Shown: positions 23,519 to 36,030 of the stretch, piece after piece
Layout of the letters: each line of letters begins with the position of its first letter
How positions within the stretch are numbered: position 1 is the first letter of the stretch
NCBI GenBank assembly: GCA_029931535.1
Contig: JAQPZY010001266.1
Location: 1,388,001 to 1,452,000 of the forward strand
Length of the DNA: 64,000 nucleotides
Source: Margaritifera margaritifera
Taxonomy: Eukaryota; Mollusca; Bivalvia; Unionida; Margaritiferidae
Direction: 5' to 3'
Position numbers and translations under genes: made by a program
The notes under the pieces: model-generated
What the model saw: the letters and a program-made list of their open reading frames with translations, nothing else
What the model was told of the DNA's origin: nothing
The model's database searches: none

Positions 23519-24384
23519 CAAAATATGTAGAACGAAACCTAAATAAATCTTCGGAACATCAAACACATGATTGGAGAATGGTATCCCTCATATAAAGCAA
23601 ATCGCAGAGATGATAAACCCTTGACCATATTTTATTCCCTGCTATTGTCTAGTGGAATAGACTCTTGTCGTGTGTATCGACTTTTACCCATTTGGACAGA
23701 AGGTTGTTGTGTTTTATGTGAAACCAGTTAAGACTCTTTGTAATGATGTACCACCAGGTAAACTCTTGTATGCGAGTATGCGGTTTATATGACTAAATTT
23801 GTCTCTATAGTGTATGGGTTGAAAATGTATTATCGTTATCTCTTATTATGTGTACCTTTACTACATTTTAACATATTTACTTTTCATCTTGTAGCTTGTA
23901 GTGCTACATGTTTAGATTTATTTGAAGGGTCTATCTTTCTAAAGTTCACTTGGCAATTATTTATCTTCACCTGCATAAAATAAAGGTAGTATTATGTGGA
24001 GTTGCCGGTAAACAATATGCATTCATACATACTCCCGTGAAGCACATGCAGCAAGGATTAGTAATTACCTAACTATCATGGTGATTTAACTTAGGTCTCT
24101 GCTCTGCCTTCAATTCAAAATTACTCCTTGGCGATTAAGAGTGCACACATTTAGTAAACGTACAGTGCGTGCACGCTGTAATTGCACGGTGCTTACATAT
24201 CAGAAAGATTCCTGTTCTTACATAATTGGGAGCGTTTTCATATTGGACGAACAGTGTAATCATGTCCCTTCTATTTATTGTGGCTATTTTATACACTGGA
24301 TGAGTAGTTGGTGGACATAATTTAAACATAATTTAAACAGTATTGCGCGACGACTGATACAAATTATAGGACTTCTTCTTATTC

Positions 24385-24665
24385 TACAACAAGCACACAA
24401 ACAACCACAATCACCATCACCAAAAGCAAAAATATTAAGTCTACTGCTATTGCTAGCACTACTACTGCTAGTACAGCAACAGAAACAAGGTCAGACACAA
24501 CAACTGCAACTAGTACTTACACTATTACTACCATCACCACAAAAGCAATAGCAACAAAAATAGCCAATAATAACCCTCATAATCGTTTCACTACAACAAG
24601 CACAACAACAACCGATGATTACACACTCTATGTTACACTACTACTACTACTACTACAGTTACCAT
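24385..24665. repeat. Cryptic (NAC)n/(NCA)n trinucleotide tract
   Basis: Interrupted ACT, ACA, CAA and CAC triplets occur, with a purer (CTA)n near 24636-24655. Confidence 0.75.
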
Positions 24666-25145
24666 TACGCATGTTGCCCTACAATTACTACAACAAATGT
24701 ACTACTGTACTGTATGACAGTTTTCTTACTTATGGCAATATTTAGTCCACAACCACTTACCAAAAGCTGCTTGGATTTTAAATATTTCAGCATAGAACCT
24801 TGAGAAAAATCGTTGGTTTGCCGGCCACGGTATTAAAGTTAGCTCACGGTTGGTAGTTTAAAAATTAAATATATCAATTATAATGTCTACTTTATGAATG
24901 TGACACTGTCTGATCCACAATGCTTGCAAAAATTATTCCCGTAACTTAAAAGTGTTCTTGAAATTTGCGGCTTTCCAGACATAATAAAAAGATAAGTATT
25001 CTTTCATTGATTGGAGGTAATGTATAAATATGGCTATTTGATATCTTTGTATAAATGTAAACAAGGTGCTCTAGGGCGCATTTTTTACTTTATAGTGGTA
25101 ATACTTATTAATTTACATACATACACACAAACTTTCATGCAAGTA

Positions 25146-25148
<3 letters not shown>

Positions 25149-25201
<53 letters not shown>

Positions 25202-25202
25202 C
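25149..25202. repeat. (TA)n(GT)n compound microsatellite
   Basis: About 40 bases of AT followed by GT units. Confidence 0.97.
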
Positions 25203-26287
25203 ACTGTATCTTTGTTATACCACGAGATGTATAAATGTTTCATTAAAATGAAACGAGTCTTACCCAATTATGGAGAAAAATTAACGACAGGTTGCAAAAC
25301 GTGGATAAATAAACTAATTCACCGATTACGTTTTTGTTCTGCCACGAGAACGGGGTTTTATATTTTTGGACAGTGTCAATATATAGATTTGAGGAAAAGA
25401 TGATAGATAATGCAGAAAAATAACACTGTTTGGCGTATAGGGCAAATAATGAAGTCTCCTATGACTATTCAATCACTTGTGAACAAAACAAAAATTTTTT
25501 CCAGGAAGTGGAACAAAATCGAAAGGACTTAACTTCTACTTGAGGCTATTATAAGACAAATACAAGGAACTGCGAATGCATTAGTAATTGGCCTATTTAT
25601 AGAAATGTGGGTTTCTGGGATGTTACTTTTGTTCTGAGTTTGCACATTTAACCTACATTGGGTCTCACTTGGGCAAGAAACCACAACAAACGTGCATAAA
25701 TGAGATCTGTATGATAATGACAAGCTATCCTCATAAAGTGTAGCTTAGCACTATTGGGGGAGAAAACATACTGGGAAAACGCCAGATTTACTGTTTTACT
25801 TCTTTAGGACATGTAAAACTTTGCATCCACGTGTTTACGTTCTACGGCGGAAATAGTTATTCATTTTTCAAGCAAAATCAAGGTAGATCAACAAATTATC
25901 TTTAATAAGTCATAACGAATGTAAATTTTGGTGCGTTAAAAGATGTACATAATATACTTATCGTTTTTCAATATAAATTAAATCCTAAATCAACACGTGA
26001 GTTTGCAATTTTAATGTGCACGTGTAATATCGAATTAGAAGTTTTCTTACAACTTTGTAATTCTAACGAGGAAATGTATAGAATATCCTTTGTGTGTAAA
26101 CAGATATCTGCATGGAATGAAATGTTAGGGATGACATTGATGCATCAGTGTGATATTAAATCACGTGGGTGAGAGCATATTTTCCTGCACACTGTCTCTG
26201 ACAGTACTCGAACTATATACAGTTACTCTTTTATTATAATAACCGCGATGCATGTCGGTATATACTGGGCAATAATTACATGATTAC

Positions 26288-26640
26288 ACCCTAATCCTCT
26301 AAACTCAATGTATTAACACTCAACAGGGTCTCCTTTCTTATACAAACGTCGTAAAATGTTGCAATGTACATTGGTATATGACAAAGAAGTTATCTGAATA
26401 GGTTGTTTATCGACAAGCACTTCTAGATAAAACGTGTATACCGTTTTTGTAGTAGTGGTTCAATATGAACACCTTAATAGTCTAAACGCAATTTATTCAC
26501 TCTCAACAGAGTCTCCTTACTTATGAAAACGTCGTATAATGCTGCAGTGTATATTGATGATATGACTGACGAATTTATCTGAATAGGTTTTTTACCGACA
26601 ATCACTTTGTACCAAATTTGTTATGCTGGGCTTGTATTAG
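26288..26640. repeat. Diverged tandem duplication, period about 183 bp
   Basis: gtctcctt with flanking caacag recurs at 26328 and 26511. It is followed in both copies by cttat, aaacgtcgta, tgcagtgtat/tgcaatgtac and atctgaataggtt. Similarity is moderate, so the duplication is old. Confidence 0.75.
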
Positions 26641-27963
26641 TAGCTCATGTTCATGTTCACATACAGCTCACGTGTTTGATAATCAATGTACATGCATAAG
26701 TGACGCAGGTTTGATTTGTGATTATCGAAACTTAAGCTGTTTGATGATACGGATGCTAATAGTGTTTAGGACTCAGGGTACTATTTACATGGAAACAAAT
26801 GGGAACCAGTCTGGAAATGGGTTGACATAACATGGAATATATTCTAGTTTGGATTAGTAATGAAAAGGAAAATTATAGTGACATGTATATTTTGAGAGAT
26901 TGTCCTATTTGTAACTGACGAAATAGAGACAATGTTCTATTAATGGAATTTCAGTTCTTGTACAGACTTGACTTTGGAACACTCAGTACTGAAATTAGCA
27001 CCAGATTCTTTAGGTGCGGAATTAGAAACATATGTAGATAAAAATAATGCATCGGTTGATGAAATCTATGCATGCAGAAGCTTGCATCAAGGATGGGTTT
27101 ATACTGGGAGATAATGGTTTGATAATAAATATTTAGAAATTTAAAGTTCTTTAATTTGTAATCTGATGGTATTTCCATAGGTTTGCTATGGGGTTCAATT
27201 AATACCGCGAATCCTTTAGCCGCTAGGTTCCTGCATACTATTTTCACCTCGGTTTCACACAAGCGGGCACATAAGCATACATGAAGGTGTTTAGTTGAAC
27301 ACTCTTCCTAAGTGACAATTTATTCTGAAAAATCATAATTAAAGAAAAGTGAATTCCATTTTTGTTTTCAAAAATTCCAAACCATTCCATGTAAAAGCCA
27401 GTACTGTTTGGACAAATTAACTTTGTAGGACTAAAATTGCAACATATTTGATATCCTGCGAATGTGTTGCGAAATTAAGGGCAGTATCATTGCTAAACAC
27501 TAAGTAAAAATGCTATGGAGATTAAATTCTGGACGACAGGAGTTGAGTGAAACAATATTCAAAATAATAGGCCAAAAACAAAAACTCTCATAAAAACATA
27601 CCTTAGAAATTAGGTGCTATTTAATGATACATCTAATTCAGATGTCTTATGAGTGGATTTTTTTACCTAGCATGTGTCCATATTTGAGTTTTATTTGTAT
27701 AATATCTCTGTTTACATATCCACATGTTTATGTGATGAGGACATGTAACCCCTACCTACAGGTACATGTTTTTTTTACATACTTTGTTTTCTGCAACAAA
27801 TCATTTGATAGTTTTTTCTATCTCCCTACCACTTGCCTTCTGTACCTATTTATCTACGGTGCATAATTACATATGGAGTAACACAAGATTTTATTTAAAT
27901 AAATAATTATACAAATTAAGTCAACCTGTTCATGAATGTGTCTTTGTACATTACAGAGCGAAC

Positions 27964-28036
27964 ATGCGAAGCAGCAAATTCCAGTTTACAGTAATGATCT
28001 TCTTTCTGTGGCTGTATAACGTTAGAAAAGCCAATG
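27964..28036 (+). CDS. Exon 1: start codon and signal peptide
   Basis: This exon encodes 24 residues plus one base. The N-terminus is basic (M-R-S-S-K), followed by a hydrophobic core (FTVMIFFLWLY) and a small-residue cleavage region near Ala23. It ends in a consensus donor, gtatgt, at 28037. A pyrimidine-rich stretch ending in tacag at 27956 lies just upstream of the ATG. A 5' untranslated exon may therefore exist further upstream, so the transcription start is not placed. The start is chosen because it is the only ATG in this frame that gives a signal peptide and leads in phase 1 into the Ig exon. Confidence 0.75.
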
Positions 28037-30922
28037 GTATGTAATTGCACATTGTTGGACAATATATTGTCTGATTAGTAGCTAATTGACACACACACAC
28101 GGACATACACATATTTTTGGATTCCTAATCTTTATATATGAAAAATATAGCCTTGTATTTCCTAGTGTGAAATATTAGATTCCGATTTGAGCAATGCAAC
28201 GTTTGATTGTGTGTGCCTACAGAAACTATACTTGCTGCAAGAAAAACAAACATTCTGTGAGATAGAAATATAAATGGAAAGTGCATATCCTTTCAGGCAC
28301 GGAAATTATTTTGTGCAGGAAATATTTGACTCGACACCGTTAGCATCTCTATAAAAGTACTGTCCCCTGTACAACCTTGTCCACAGAGGTAAAAAAACAT
28401 ATTTGTTGCATCGTTAAATCGGAATTACTTTGTGAACAAAATGTCAAAAATGTAATTCATTGCATCATTCTAAGCTTCGATTAAGGAATAAGTTTGGTGT
28501 ATTACAGAAATAAAATGTTTCTTTTCTGCGTAAATACTGGATATATCTCATCTTGTCGTAAAGAAAGGTATTGTAATAAACCTGATATTTGTATTGACGT
28601 CTCCGTTTATAGCTTTGCTAGAATTAAGTGATTATTTGTTTGATTATGCCGAGCCAGTGTCGGGAACATATTTCTCAAACTGAGCGATTAGCCAGTTTCT
28701 AGGAGAAGACGTCATAATATACAGTTTTCAAGAAACTTTTAGGTAGCACGGATTAGTAAAATGGACCCTCGCTAATTTCTTCACACAGGAAATTATCTGG
28801 TTATCTTTAGGTATACGTATTGAGCAATCTGAGATATGAATAATTCTTTGTGTTTGGCGCATGGCGTAAAGTACAAATCTGGCCTCAGACTGCAATTATC
28901 TCTCCTCGATGTTGAAGATATTCCGAAAAAATAGTACCAAGTCTAATGGTGGGTTTCACAGCTGACATGTTTTCAAATGTTGCAAGCTATATTGAAAACA
29001 AAAGTGTAGACATGAAAGTTTATAAACGGTATAGACTGTTAAAATTGCCTGCTCTGCAATAAAGACAGTGATGTGTATACTGTCACATAATTGCACGTTG
29101 GTCGAGCACATTTTTGCTACTTTCATTGAGGCCATCTGCTATTCGATAGCTTACTTATGGGTCGTACAAATATGAAGCAGGAAAATCACTCAAGTGTGAA
29201 GTTAGGGTCTCGTGGCTAGTTGGTCATTATTGATTAGAGGAAACTTTGCGCTTTGAAGGACCCTTTAGTTGACAACGGCTGTTGCCTTTTGGTCGTTGGA
29301 AATAAGGGAAACAGTGGACCTCAAGCCAGGCCCACACAAAAGTTGTTTCATGCTCTCTGTAGTGAGACCCCTTGCGTGTAACAGTAGATTTTTTAACTCA
29401 TGGTTTTGAAACTAGTATCACGTTATTTTTACTATACCATGAAATGTGTATTGCATTAAAGTAGCAAAATAAACTATCCTCTATTTAGGGAATTATAATG
29501 TATCTCATACTGAGGATTGAACCCGGATCCAAGAGTTGCGGCACCCTTAGCATGCGTACATATATCGCTCTTCATACTCTCGCAACTACGTACATATCCC
29601 TCAAAAGGTAGGAACTCGGCCCTGAACATAGTCGTTTGTTCGTAGAAGAAATTTGTTTGGCGACCCAGTAACTGACTCTTCTTTAGATATACAGTCACTC
29701 TGGATTTCTCTACCACAGGTCCAAGCATATTGGTATTATTGTTTTAAGTTCTTAGTTACCAATACAAATTAGATTTGACAGTAGCAACTGCAGCAGCAAA
29801 TTAAGTGGTGATTGTAGTTTAGATTTTAAAAGATGAAATCCGAGAGAAATAGTGGCGAAAATAGACCATTCCGTGTTCTTAAATGCCGGGGTGTCAAATG
29901 GAACATTGAAGTCATTCTGAAGTGGCATTTGGATTCAAAACAAGATTGCACATTCCGTTTATTGGTCTGACAAGCATATACAAATCTAACCTATGGGTTT
30001 TTCTAAAACTTAGCTGTTGAGATTGTTTGCACACAGTATTCTTGAACTAGGATTCGCTTCGCAGGTGATTGCTCAGAAATAAGTCAGCTTTGAAGTGGTC
30101 ATATGTTTATTGATGTTGACCTATATTTGGTGAGAAATTGCAAAACGTACACAGCAGTATCGTCTCGAAATTAAAGAGTAACATTTAAAAACTAAATTTG
30201 TCTATAATGCTAATATCAGGGCTTATTATTCCCTAAATACAATTGAAAATGTAATTATGTAGTCTTCATTGTCTCGCATTTACTGTAAGATATGCACGAT
30301 TTGACATCATTCTTCAAGAAGAATATAGTTTCTCAGAAACCGAATCATCTGCCGCGCTATTAATATAAAAGTCATAGTTCTGGATTTTGCACAATATTTT
30401 GTTTTTATTATATCGGTTGATACGTACTTACTTTTCCTCGATATTACAATTACATTTCAGATTTTGTATATTCTTACTCTTGTACTGATTGTCTCATATT
30501 TTGACGCAATTAGTTTACTGAACTATATACTTTACTGTATCTAATTATTGATTAATTTTCACAGCAATTTATTGTTTTTGCTATTTCAGGCCTTAACTGT
30601 AGTACCGGTAACCCACCTTTGTGGGAATCCCCCACAAAACGACGTACGTTTCATTTTAACTGGGATTGCTCCACGAGCAAAGGAGAAGCAGTTTGTTTGA
30701 AAAATTGGGTGAAAGATGATACGGAGATAGCTCATTGCAAACGGGCATCAAACTTCACGACAAACGATGGCTTTCATGGGAGACTTGAACAATATAAGCA
30801 AAACGGATTTATCCTAAAAGATGTGACTCCAAAAGACGCTGGGTTTTATAAATTAGTGGTATTATTAAACGATACAAATGAGATAGTACATAGTAGTCCT
30901 ATATATCTGCCTAGTAAGTATA

Positions 30923-30971
<49 letters not shown>

Positions 30972-31723
30972 ATTTATAATAATTATCCGAATATTTATAT
31001 TCCATGAGGCTGGTCAGACACATTTGATTTACTTAAATTATTCAAATTTAATTTTAAATAAGATAATTGTGGAAACATCATGGTCTCAGTTAAAGAGGCA
31101 GCTGTAGAGTCGTACGAATGATTGACTGTAACCTCAGAACATAATAGTTTCACTCCCAAAAACAACACGTGACCTACATGGAGATAGCAAGGTATTATGT
31201 AGAAATTAACTGAATACATAATCTGTATTATATACGTGAATATATGATTTAAAATTTTAAAATGCTTATAACTAGTATTTTACTTCATATTTCGCTGATA
31301 GCAATATATCATTTAAAATCAGTGTGTATGTTTCTGTTTCCGAAATCGTAGGCACGAGAAACCATGTCCATAACGTAGATGGCGGTACTTTTGTGCATAT
31401 CATTTTTTCCTAGGGCAAAGCAAGTTAAGTTATTTTGGTAATTTGATACAAAGGCTCGTTGACAAAGGTCCTTTTTTATCATAGTATGCATGATAATGTT
31501 TTAATCTGTACATAAATAGATGTGCTTTATCCTGAAACTAACACGTGCATTCACTCAACACAGTGTATCCGATAAATCAAAGCATTATTGGGTTAGTACC
31601 CACATAAAGTTACGACCAACCACTGTCGTATTATTTTGAACATATCCGCACTTGTACCTTCTTTCCAGACAGATAAATAATGCCGACTTTATTTCGTAAT
31701 TACTGTACAATCAGAGTCAACTA

Positions 31724-31786
<63 letters not shown>

Positions 31787-34700
31787 ATGTGTGATACGTG
31801 TATGTGTTTTTTCACAAAAAATTATAATTATGTTATTTAACATCTAAGATTTTTTAACATCTAAAGAAAAAGTATTTTAATACAACCAAACTGATAATCA
31901 AGAAGAATACACGCAAGGCAATATGTCATGAAAAAATTGGTCTGTAATCATTGAAAACAGAAAAAAGGGAAGGAAAGCAGAAAAAGGAAGCAGTCCGTGA
32001 TCTGGTGAGAAATGGCTGGTGAATGAGGTGAATTTACCAATTTAAATCAAAACATATAAATATAAATATGATCATATATGATTCATTATTTAGCGGTTTA
32101 TTGACAGGTCTTTGATAAGTTCCTACAAAGTACATCTATATAATGTATTGAACTGGATGACAAAATCTAAACAAAACTACATTCATGTTTTGTTCTGAGT
32201 CGGCGGAAAGAACGAGTTACATAATGCGTAAGGATCCGTCAAGGCCGTCAGGTCGAGACGTATTCATAACCATATCAAACCAGTCATTTCCCCCGACTCT
32301 TAAAGCACGAATGTAGTTTTTGTATATTACACGCCCACTCTTTTACGCATTTTAAATATTGTTAGTTTTACAGAATGAATAAAGGTTAAACGAATTGGGA
32401 TTTATGAAAGTTCGATTCAGTGCGTCTAAAATATCGACCTACGGATGTCAGAGAAAATACCTAGATAGATTCAGTCTGGGTATGTGATAAGGAAATACGG
32501 ATTGAACATTTGTATTGAACGCCATATCAAGCATGTCTGGTTAAATGGGTATGTAATAAGAGAGATCAAACATGTCAGGTTAAATGGGTTTGTAATAAGA
32601 CAGATCAAACATGTCAGGTTAAATAAGTATGTAATAAGGAAATACGGATTGAACATTTGTATTGAACGCCATATCAAACATGTCAGGTTAAATTGGTATG
32701 TAATAAGACAGATCAAACATGTCAAGTTAAATGGGTATATAATAAGACAGATCAAACATGTCAGGTTAAATGGGTTTGTAATAAGACAGTTTAAACATGT
32801 CAGGTTAAATGGGTATGTAATAAGACAGATGAAACATGTCAGGTTAAATGGGTTTGTAATAAGACAGACCAAACATGTCAGGTTAAATGAGTATGTATTA
32901 AGGAAATACGGATTGAACAGTTGTATTGAACGCCATATCAAACATGTCAGGTTAACTTGGTATGTAATAAGACAGATCAAACATGTCAGGTTAATGACTA
33001 TGTAATAAGGAAATACGGATTGAACAGTTGTATCGAACGCCAGATCAAACGTGTCAGGTTAAATGGGTATGTAATACGACAGATCAAACATGTCAGGTTA
33101 AATGAGTATGTAATAAGGAAATACGGATTGAACAGTTGTATGGAACGCCAGATCAAACATGCCAGGTTAAATGAGTATGTAATAAGGAAATACGGATTGA
33201 ACAGTTGTATGGAACGCCAGATCAAACATGTCAGGTTAAATGGGTATGTAATACGCTAGATCAAACATGTCAGGTTAAATGGGTTTGTAATAAGACAGAT
33301 CAAACATGTCAGGTTAAATGGGTTTGTAATAAGACAGATCAAACATGTCAGGTTAAATGGGTATGTAATAAGACAGATCAAACATGTCAGGTTAAATGGG
33401 TATGCAATAAGACAGATCAAACGTGTCAGGTTAAATGGGTATGTAATACGACAGATCAAGCATGTTAGGTTAAATGGATATGTAATACGACAGATCAAAC
33501 ATGTCAGGTTAAATGAGTATGTAATAAGACAGATCAAACATGTCAGGTTAAATGGGTTTGTAATAAGGAAATACGGATTGAACAGTTGTATCGAACGCCA
33601 GATCAAACATGTCAGGTTAAATGGGTATGTAATAAGACAGATCAAACATGTCAGGTTAAATGGATATGTAATACGACCGATCAAACATGTCAGGTTAGAT
33701 GGGTATGTAATACGACAGATCAAACATGTCAGGTTAAATGGATATGTAATACGACAGATCAAACATGTCAGGTTAAATGGGTATGTAATGAGACTGATCA
33801 AACATGTCAGGTTAAATGGGTATGTAATGAGACTGATCAAACATGTCAGGTTAAATGGGTATGTAATGAGACAGATCAAGCATGTCAGGTTAAATGGGTA
33901 TGCAATGAGACAGATCAAACATGTCAGGTTAAATGGGTATGTAATGAGACAGATCAAACATGTCAGGTTAAATGGGTATGTAATAAGACAGATCAAACAT
34001 GTCAGGTTAAATGGGCATGTAATGAGACAGATCAAACATGTCAGGTTAAATGGGTATGTAATGAGACAGATCAAACATGTCAGGTTAAATGGGTATGTAA
34101 TGAGACAGATCAAGCATGTCAGGTTAAATGGGTATGTAATGAGACAGATCAAGCATGTCAGGTTAAATGGGTCTGTAATGAGACAGATCAAGCATGTCAG
34201 GTTAAATGGGTATGTAATGAGACAGATCAAGCATGTCAGGTTAAATGGGTATGTAATGAGACAGATCAAACATGTCAGGTTAAATGAGTATGTAATACGA
34301 TCAGGCTATAGCTCTTTCATATTACCATTCGTGTGCGGGGATGTAGTCGATCTAAGATCTAAATTAAGCTAACGGGAGGTAAACTGGAAACACGTCTTGT
34401 TTCATTATTTTTCCTTATTACAGAGTTGCAGGATAAATAAAATAAAAGATAGTATCTTAGAATACAAGGTTTCCTTATCTGGTGTAGGGGCAAAAAAGTT
34501 AAGACAGCTCGTCAATCCTCGCTGTCTTAATGCTGTATAACCTTCGGCCAAATAAAACTTGTATTCAGGACATTGACCTTATATTCTATATATACAGTAC
34601 TGTCAAGTGTGTGACTCGAAAGTAATGGTCCAAATCACCAAACCTTTGCTGAAATTTTTAAAAAGTTGTATCGATCTTATCTTTTTAAAAACAGCCGATT

Positions 34701-35018
34701 GGACAAGAGTTGACTTAATATGAGTTCGTTTTACTTGCAGGCATAACAAGCTGTGACCCAGATCTGATAGAGATTTACAATGGATATAATGCAAATCATC
34801 TTACTGGAGGAAACGATACCAGTCATGTTTCTTTGTGCGATGGTGGGAGAATTCCCACATTCATTATTTGTCTACTTGCTGCCATGGGAATTATAATAAT
34901 ATTTCTTTCTTCAATAATTATGTGCTTATGGAGAAAGTACAATTTGTCACAAAATGACTTAAGAGAAACACACAATGGCAGACGAGGAGAATTAAAACTT
35001 TTATCCAACTCTCCCTGA
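27964..35018 (+). CDS. Three-exon gene for a type I membrane protein with one Ig-like domain
   Basis: Exons at 27964-28036, 30590-30913 and 34741-35018 join to 675 nt, giving 224 residues plus TGA. Both introns are phase 1 with GT/AG borders (gtatgt, ctatttcag, gtaagt, ttacttgcag), which is the usual phase for secreted or membrane Ig-domain exons. The product has a signal peptide (residues 1-23), an Ig-like domain (about 35-132), a stalk, a transmembrane helix (about 170-196) followed by Arg-Lys, and a 28-residue tail. Sequons occur at N27, N79, N118 and N157. The likely role is a cell-surface recognition or adhesion receptor, which is inference from architecture. No ITIM or ITAM is visible in the tail. 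The uninterrupted frame across three exons argues for a functional gene. Intron 2 is loaded with tandem repeats. I cannot assign an orthologue. Transcription and exact exon use are untested. Confidence 0.8.
28037..30589 (+). other. Intron 1 of the Ig-TM gene
   Basis: This 2,553-bp AT-rich intron shows no further Ig-like exon that I could find in any forward frame. A short (CA)n lies at 28090-28100. A tRNA-like box on the minus strand at about 29514-29523 is listed separately. Confidence 0.65.
29505..29620 (-). other. tRNA/SINE-like Pol III B box remnant
   Basis: The complement of 29514-29523 reads ggttcaatcc, a perfect B-box-type sequence. A weak T-arm (four of five pairs) and an anticodon-like hairpin precede it. 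No good A box is seen. It may be a SINE relic in intron 1. Confidence 0.25.
30590..30913 (+). CDS. Exon 2: Ig-like domain exon
   Basis: The exon is 324 nt, a multiple of three, and is flanked by phase 1 junctions (1-1), the hallmark of a shuffled Ig exon. The acceptor ctatttcag ends at 30589 and the donor gtaagt starts at 30914. It encodes a B-strand-like FHFNW segment with Cys51, further cysteines at 60 and 74, a D/E-strand-like GRLEQY...GFILKDV run and the classic DAGFY motif (residues 107-111). The position where canonical Ig domains carry the F-strand cysteine is Leu113. Loss of that cysteine is known in membrane-distal domains of the CD2/SLAM type. Here extra cysteines at 28, 51, 60 and 74 could pair differently. 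The domain call rests on motif and exon structure, not on a database search. Confidence 0.75.
30927..30968. repeat. (CT)n microsatellite next to the exon 2 donor
   Basis: About 42 bases of CT starting 13 bases into intron 2. Confidence 0.97.
31726..31782. repeat. (TA)n microsatellite in intron 2
   Basis: Perfect TA, about 57 bases, followed by gtgtatgtgtg. Confidence 0.97.
32466..34295. repeat. 39/69-bp minisatellite in intron 2 of the Ig-TM gene
   Basis: The basic unit is 39 bases and contains gatcaaacatgtcaggttaa. A long form of 69 bases adds a 32-base block (gaaatacggattgaaca, then gttgtattgaacgcc) in place of two bases. Seven long units lie in the 5' two thirds, starting near 32480, 32630, 32890, 33000, 33115, 33185 and 33560. 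The 3' end (33780-34290) is a homogeneous run of 39-base units with a taatgagac variant. Both lengths are multiples of three, which gives long open frames on both strands, including the 337-codon minus-strand one. Confidence 0.95.
34741..35018 (+). CDS. Exon 3: stalk, transmembrane helix and cytoplasmic tail
   Basis: The acceptor ttacttgcag ends at 34740. The exon supplies a membrane-proximal stalk with Cys137 and Cys165 and the sequon N157-D-T. An uncharged helix of about 25 residues rich in Ile, Leu and Phe follows (about 170-194), then a WRK stop-transfer and a polar tail ending in S-N-S-P before TGA at 35016-35018. The tail holds one tyrosine (Y199, context RKYNL), which is not a standard ITIM. 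The hydrophobic run directly after an extracellular Ig exon gives strong support for type I topology. Confidence 0.75.
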
Positions 35019-35114
35019 CGTTCATTGTGACACTTATGCTGTAAAATTGCCCAAACATTTCGTAACTTCCGGCTGTGTAACCACCCCTTCCATATCTTCT
35101 TTGTGACAGTTCCT

Positions 35115-35755
35115 CATCGTCACTTACAAAGATATCCTACAAGTATCGGATCTAATTCCTGTACTAACATGCTCAATGTCACTTACGTATATATATATTC
35201 TAGACATACTACACGTATCGGTATCGGATCTAATTCCTGTACTAGCATGCTCAATGTTACTTACGTTGACATACTACAAGTATCGGATCTGTTTCCTGTA
35301 CTAGCATGCTCAATGTCACTTGCGTAGACATACTACAAGTATCGGATCTAATTCATGTACTAGCATGCTCAATGTCACTTGCGTAGACACACTACAAGTA
35401 TCGGATCTGTTTCCTCAACAAGCATGCTCGATGTCATTTACGTAGATATACTCCAGGTAGCATATCGGATTCGTGTACTAGCATGCTCAATGTTACTTAC
35501 GTAGATATACTCCAGGTAGCATATCAGATTCGTGTACTAGCATGCTCAATGTTACTTACGTAGATATACTCCAGGTAGCATATCGGATTCGTGTACTAAT
35601 GTGCTCAATGTTACTTACATAGATATACTACAGGTATCATATCTGACTCCTGTACTAATGTGCTCAATGTTACTTACATAGATATACTACAGGTATCATA
35701 TCTGACTCCTGTACTAACATGTTGAATTTCACTGACGTAGATATCCTAGATGTAT
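35115..35755. repeat. 59-bp minisatellite just downstream of the Ig-TM stop codon
   Basis: About ten to eleven imperfect units contain ctactagcatgctcaatgt-like and tacaagtatcggatct-like blocks. The first lies about 100 bases after the TGA at 35018. Two subfamilies are visible: gtatcggatct units to about 35440, then ggtagcatatc/ggtatcatatc units to 35755. Confidence 0.85.
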
Positions 35756-35955
35756 CTCATCTGATTTTGCGGTTTGGAGCATGAGCTGCCTCTCTTGCAC
35801 AAAATCGTTGGAGAATACGGACATCTGGATAGCAGTCGCTTAGCGCATGCGCATTTGATGACTTCTTTATTAATTCGTTTTACAGAATATCGAACATATT
35901 GAACAAACCGCACTAATTCATTTTTTGGCTAAAAGAATAGGTAAGGCATGAAGAG

Positions 35956-35993
35956 TATACATACATACATACATACATACATACATACATACA

Positions 35994-36029
<36 letters not shown>

Positions 36030-36030
36030 T
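35956..36030. repeat. (CATA)n microsatellite
   Basis: About 17 ATAC units ending in short TA, downstream of the 59-bp array. Confidence 0.97.

Larger units (their letters stand above)
23991..27956. other. Upstream of the Ig-TM gene, no gene seen
   Basis: It holds the cryptic triplet tract, a compound microsatellite and the 183-bp duplication. No clear promoter is identified for the downstream gene. Confidence 0.45.
30914..34740 (+). other. Intron 2 of the Ig-TM gene
   Basis: This 3,827-bp intron is made largely of tandem repeats: (CT)n starting 13 bases after the donor, (TA)n at 31726-31782, and the 39/69-bp minisatellite at about 32466-34295. No additional exon with a convincing domain is visible between the arrays. 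Confidence 0.65.

Noticed and set aside
29474..29728. Minus-strand 84-codon ORF in intron 1
   Set aside because: It covers a tRNA/SINE-like relic and shows no Ig-like features, so it is not an alternative exon.
33256..34269. 337-codon minus-strand ORF, the longest in the window
   Set aside because: It is the 39-bp minisatellite read in frame (13-residue NLTCLICLITYPF repeats). Other frames on both strands are equally open because the period is a multiple of three.
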